Shown here: positions 62,723 to 64,000 of the stretch, piece by piece | How positions within the stretch are numbered: the first letter of the stretch is position 1 | Layout: the number at the start of each line of letters is the position of its first letter | Program-made: the position numbers and the translations under genes | The notes under the pieces: generated by a model | Told to the model about the DNA's origin: nothing | The model's input: only the letters and a program-made list of their open reading frames with translations | Databases searched by the model: none | Assembly (NCBI RefSeq): GCF_000733855.1 | Contig: NZ_JPOJ01000001.1 | Coordinates: 930,001 to 994,000 of the forward strand | Length of the DNA: 64,000 nt | Direction of reading: 5' to 3' | Source of the DNA: Methylomicrobium agile | GTDB lineage: Bacteria; Pseudomonadota; Gammaproteobacteria; Methylococcales; Methylomonadaceae

Positions 62723-62929
62723 ATGGGTGAAGTTACCGAACTTTTTCTGGTCATGCTGGTACTCGCGGCGGGCGCGTTTGCGCCGCTCGGCTATTTTATC
62801 TATAAATTTTCGCAAACCCAGGCGAAACCTTTCGGCGAAACCGAACCGCATGGCGATAGCCCGTCGGTGATCAACGATTTTGCCGAAAAGATCATCGGCC
62901 TGATCAAAGGCCTTGTCAGCGGCAAATAA
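62723..62929 (+). CDS. Small single-span membrane protein
   Basis: A 68-residue protein with one transmembrane segment (about 7-27, LFLVMLVLAAGAFAPLGYFIY), a polar middle (FGETEPHGDSPSV) and an amphipathic C-terminal helix FAEKIIGLIKGLVSGK. Very good ribosome site (GAGGAGG). No family recognised. Stand-alone, with its own AT-rich upstream region. Confidence 0.65.
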   Translation: MGEVTELFLVMLVLAAGAFAPLGYFIYKFSQTQAKPFGETEPHGDSPSVINDFAEKIIGLIKGLVSGK

Positions 62930-63091
62930 CAGCCGCCATCGCCCACCGGCATTTTCAACAAGACGCAACAACCTGCTTGCGAACCAGACCCGCCGGGTTT
63001 CGCTACCCGGCGGCGTTTTCCCGCATTCCCCGGCAAATTCCATCGAGCAGGCCGGAGCGAAGCGCCCGGCAGGGCCCCTCGTCATTCCAAC

Positions 63092-64000
63092 TCAGGAAAT
63101 CGCGAAGCTTTCGCAGAACTCGAGCAAGGACTCCAGGCTCATCGGCTTGGCGATAAAATAGCCTTGCGCCAGATCGCACCTCACCGCTTTGAGCGCGCGC
63201 CAGTCCTGCTCGGCCTCGACGCCTTCGGCGGTACATTTGATGCGGAGCTTGTGCGCCAGATCGATGCTCGACTGCACCATGATGCGCAGCGACTCATTAT
63301 CGGAAAAGCCCTTCACGAAGGTTTGGTCGATTTTCAGCTCGCTGAAAGCGATGCGCGAAATCTGCTGCATGCTCGAATAACCGGTGCCGTAATCGTCTAT
63401 CGACAGCCCGAACCCGCGCATGCGCAGCCGCGCCAGATTTTCCAGCGCGTGGGCCACGTCGGTCATGGCCGCGGTTTCGGTCACCTCCAGAATAAAGTAA
63501 CGGGGATCGACAGCCGCATCGTGCATGACCTGCGTAATCCGGTTCGCCAGCGTCGTATCGGTCAGCGAAGTCAGGGAAATATTGACCGCCATGCTCAGCT
63601 TCCGGCCGCTTTCATGCAGCCGCCGGCAGGCGAACGCGGCTTTTTTCAGGATGGTGAAGGTCAAGCCATCGAGCTTGCCGTTACGTTCGAGTACTTCGAT
63701 AAACGCATGGGGCCCGATCACGCCATGCTCCGGATGGATCCATCGGGCCAATGCTTCCACACCTTTGATTTGCCCGTAAACGACGTCCACTTTCGGCTGG
63801 AAAAACGGCTCGAACTGATCTTTCTCCAAACCGGCCAGAATTTCTTCCAGAGAAAAGTTTGCCGGCAAAGAGGCTATCCTCTCCTGCTTCGGCCAGACGG
63901 CTTCATGCCGGGCTATCAGCGTTTGCAGGCGGGACCGGGTTACGGGTTTTTCGATCGCGCCCAGCAATCGGATTCCGTAGGCCCGCGCCATTGCTTCCAC
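63092..64000 (-). CDS. EAL-domain response regulator (c-di-GMP phosphodiesterase), N-terminus outside window
   Basis: The visible 302 residues begin near the end of a receiver domain (LLGAIEKPVTRSRLQTLI, with the K-P motif) and continue into a full EAL domain: EPFFQPKVD, GVEALARW, SMAVNIS, ILEVTET, SIDDYGTGYSS, LKIDQTFVKG, AEGVEAEQDW and AQGYFIAKPM. All metal and substrate residues appear intact, so an active c-di-GMP phosphodiesterase is likely. REC-EAL proteins such as VieA are a known type. The receiver start lies off the window edge. Confidence 0.92.
   Translation of the reverse strand: MEAMARAYGIRLLGAIEKPVTRSRLQTLIARHEAVWPKQERIASLPANFSLEEILAGLEKDQFEPFFQPKVDVVYGQIKGVEALARWIHPEHGVIGPHAFIEVLERNGKLDGLTFTILKKAAFACRRLHESGRKLSMAVNISLTSLTDTTLANRITQVMHDAAVDPRYFILEVTETAAMTDVAHALENLARLRMRGFGLSIDDYGTGYSSMQQISRIAFSELKIDQTFVKGFSDNESLRIMVQSSIDLAHKLRIKCTAEGVEAEQDWRALKAVRCDLAQGYFIAKPMSLESLLEFCESFAIS

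Noticed and set aside
1-64000. tRNA, rRNA, tmRNA or 6S RNA genes
   Set aside because: I read intergenic regions for T-loop and conserved core signatures and saw none except RNase P RNA; a covariance-model scan would be decisive.

Overview
The window looks like a chromosomal segment from a gammaproteobacterial methylotroph, most likely a type I methanotroph (Methylococcales). Evidence: a dense island for tetrahydromethanopterin (H4MPT) and methylofuran C1 chemistry (fae, mch, beta-RFAP synthase, MptN-, MfnD- and MfnF-like genes); PQQ biosynthesis genes (pqqA, pqqB, pqqC) for a quinoprotein alcohol dehydrogenase; and sugar-phosphate genes used around RuMP and Entner-Doudoroff metabolism (fbp, zwf, edd). 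The housekeeping genes (mraZ-rsmH-ftsL-ftsI, rnpB, rsmI, yraN, diaA, crp) have gammaproteobacterial form. No tRNA, rRNA, CRISPR array, prophage or transposase gene was found.

Layout. 1-5.4 kb: start of the division/cell-wall cluster (minus strand) with a MraZ-box promoter, then RNase P RNA, rsmI, yraN, diaA and a crp gene whose frame breaks at an A7 run near its end. 5.5-15.6 kb: the H4MPT/methylofuran island, nearly all on the minus strand, with a HisA-like gene on plus and four stacked palindromes upstream of fae. 15.7-17.7 kb: a FixL/FixJ-type pair whose PAS domain keeps the heme-ligand histidine. 18-21 kb: a DUF2934 protein, a stand-alone M41-like zinc-protease-fold protein and an FtsH paralog. 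21-28 kb: small proteins, a DUF815-type ATPase, a 736-bp composite tandem repeat, fbp and a Fur-controlled feoABC operon. 28-30 kb: a small accessory patch with several GTAG...CTAC palindromic repeats, an XRE regulator and a hicB remnant. 30-34 kb: NAD salvage and synthesis (pncB, pncA, nadC) plus a flavin reductase. 34-43 kb: mixed housekeeping genes (mltB, ampD, EamA transporter, csp, nth, HAD, speD, OsmC). 44-48 kb: zwf and edd. 49-56.5 kb: a GlxA-type regulator, then hoxX followed within a few bases by four two-component genes, one with a three-motif MHYT gas-sensor-like membrane domain. 56.6-60.5 kb: a Na,K-ATPase-like P-type ATPase and a CorA transporter. 60.5-62.4 kb: pqqABC on minus. 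63-64 kb: a truncated EAL-domain response regulator.

How the parts fit. Fae condenses formaldehyde with H4MPT and Mch carries the C1 unit onward; most other island genes build H4MPT and methylofuran. PQQ genes supply the methanol dehydrogenase cofactor. Zwf and Edd generate NADPH and feed the ED pathway; Fbp serves sugar-phosphate recycling. The most novel candidate is the hoxX operon: an enzyme family that makes CO for the [NiFe]-hydrogenase ligand sits in one apparent transcript with a putative diatomic-gas-sensing kinase and three further signalling proteins, with no hydrogenase gene in view.
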